From Euryarchaeota archaeon UBA10 (lineage in GTDB: Archaea; Thermoplasmatota; Poseidoniia; Poseidoniales; Poseidoniaceae): a stretch of DNA of 6,126 bases. Of the stretch, positions 5,681 through 6,126 are shown piece by piece. The position numbers and the translations under genes were made by a program. The notes below the pieces were generated by a model, which worked only from the letters and a program-made list of their open reading frames with translations, searched no databases and was not told the origin of the DNA. Position 1 is the first letter of the stretch, and each line of letters begins with the position of its first letter. Location: positions 15,938 to 22,063 of the forward strand of contig DAGO01000090.1 of the NCBI GenBank assembly GCA_002498185.1, in the 5' to 3' direction.

Positions 5681-6126
5681 CTACTTGATTGAAATGCGTC
5701 CATTAGACTTGGAAAGCAGTTTCATCATCTCTGCTTTTCCGCACCAAAGAGTCAGTTCGAGGTCTTTCTTTTCAGTTACAATTCCTAAGTCGTAAATCTG
5801 GCTAACATAGGCTTCAGCACTACGTTCACCATCACCAGCCTGTGACACAATTAGTGTAGTCTTTGGCCCGTATAGAGAATACATGATCGATTCTCTAAGC
5901 TCATCCATGCCTTGCCCATCATGGGACGATACAACTAGCGGGTCGCTCATTCCCATAGAATTGACAATCTCTATTGCTGATTCGATATTTCCTCCGAGGT
6001 CTGATTTTGTCAATACAACTTTGATGTTCATTCCGGATTCGTCTCCCCTCTCCAGAACCTCACGTCGAGTGGTTGACAATTTTCTTCTAAACTCGTCTGG
6101 CTCATCGCTACTGTCTACCACAAGTA
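5681..6126 (-). CDS. hflX: HflX-family GTPase, C-terminal part
   Basis: The reading frame is open to the window edge; about 148 C-terminal residues are visible. It begins LVVDSSDEPDEF, matching the strand after G3 in HflX proteins (HVVDASDP-type). KVVLTKSDL is the G4 guanine-specificity motif (TKSD, a variant of NKxD), and VVSSHDGQGMDEL is the G5 loop (SA-like, here SS) plus the usual GxGxxEL helix. After the G domain comes a C-terminal alpha/beta extension with DGERSAEAYVSQIYDLGIVTEKKD and then LELTLWCGKAEMMKLL, typical of HflX rather than Era or Obg. HflX binds ribosomes and, in bacteria, splits stalled ones. The GTG at 6119-6121 is most likely an internal Val, because the match to HflX continues upstream. 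The P loop and N-terminal domain lie outside the window. It is the first visible gene of the minus-strand cluster. Confidence 0.8.
   Translation of the reverse strand, partial: LVVDSSDEPDEFRRKLSTTRREVLERGDESGMNIKVVLTKSDLGGNIESAIEIVNSMGMSDPLVVSSHDGQGMDELRESIMYSLYGPKTTLIVSQAGDGERSAEAYVSQIYDLGIVTEKKDLELTLWCGKAEMMKLLSKSNGRISIK

Overview
The window looks like chromosomal DNA from a planktonic prokaryote with moderate GC. The most likely source is a marine archaeon of the Poseidoniales (Marine Group II) type. This rests on the general style: acidic proteins, a surface-exposed carboxypeptidase-regulatory-like membrane protein and a free-standing WD40-like propeller next to an HflX-family GTPase, weak or absent Shine-Dalgarno signals, and a TATA-like element with an oligo-U end on the RNA locus. 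No taxonomic marker gene is present, so the assignment is inference. No mobile element, tRNA, rRNA or CRISPR array was seen.

Layout. Positions 1-564 (+) hold the 3' part of an isoaspartyl peptidase / plant-type L-asparaginase (Ntn hydrolase). A small sulfotransferase on the minus strand (550-1266) converges on it with a 15-bp overlap. The sulfotransferase is divergent, across about 50 bp, from a complete class II fumarate hydratase (1318-2736, +) of the TCA cycle. The far side of the window (3725-6126) is a minus-strand cluster read in the order HflX-like GTPase (partial), four-TM membrane protein with one extracytoplasmic beta-sandwich domain, and WD40-like propeller, with gaps of only 21 and 39 bp.

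The most notable part is the roughly 990-bp gap between fumarase and the propeller gene. It has no credible coding sequence but is GC-rich and packed with hairpins. Read on the minus strand, the loops become UUCG and related YNMG tetraloops and GNRA tetraloops (GCAA, GAGA), and several stems gain G-U pairs that would be A-C mismatches on the plus strand. A TATA-like element lies just upstream of the first hairpin, and a run of six U follows the last structured part. I interpret it as one large, highly structured minus-strand noncoding RNA of about 840 nt (about 3600 down to 2764). I do not recognise it as RNase P RNA, SRP RNA, rRNA, or a group I or II intron. It is the main candidate here for an undescribed element.

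Apart from the three-gene cluster, the genes appear to be unrelated housekeeping or accessory genes (protein repair, surface modification, central carbon metabolism). Nothing in the sequence ties their functions to the RNA.
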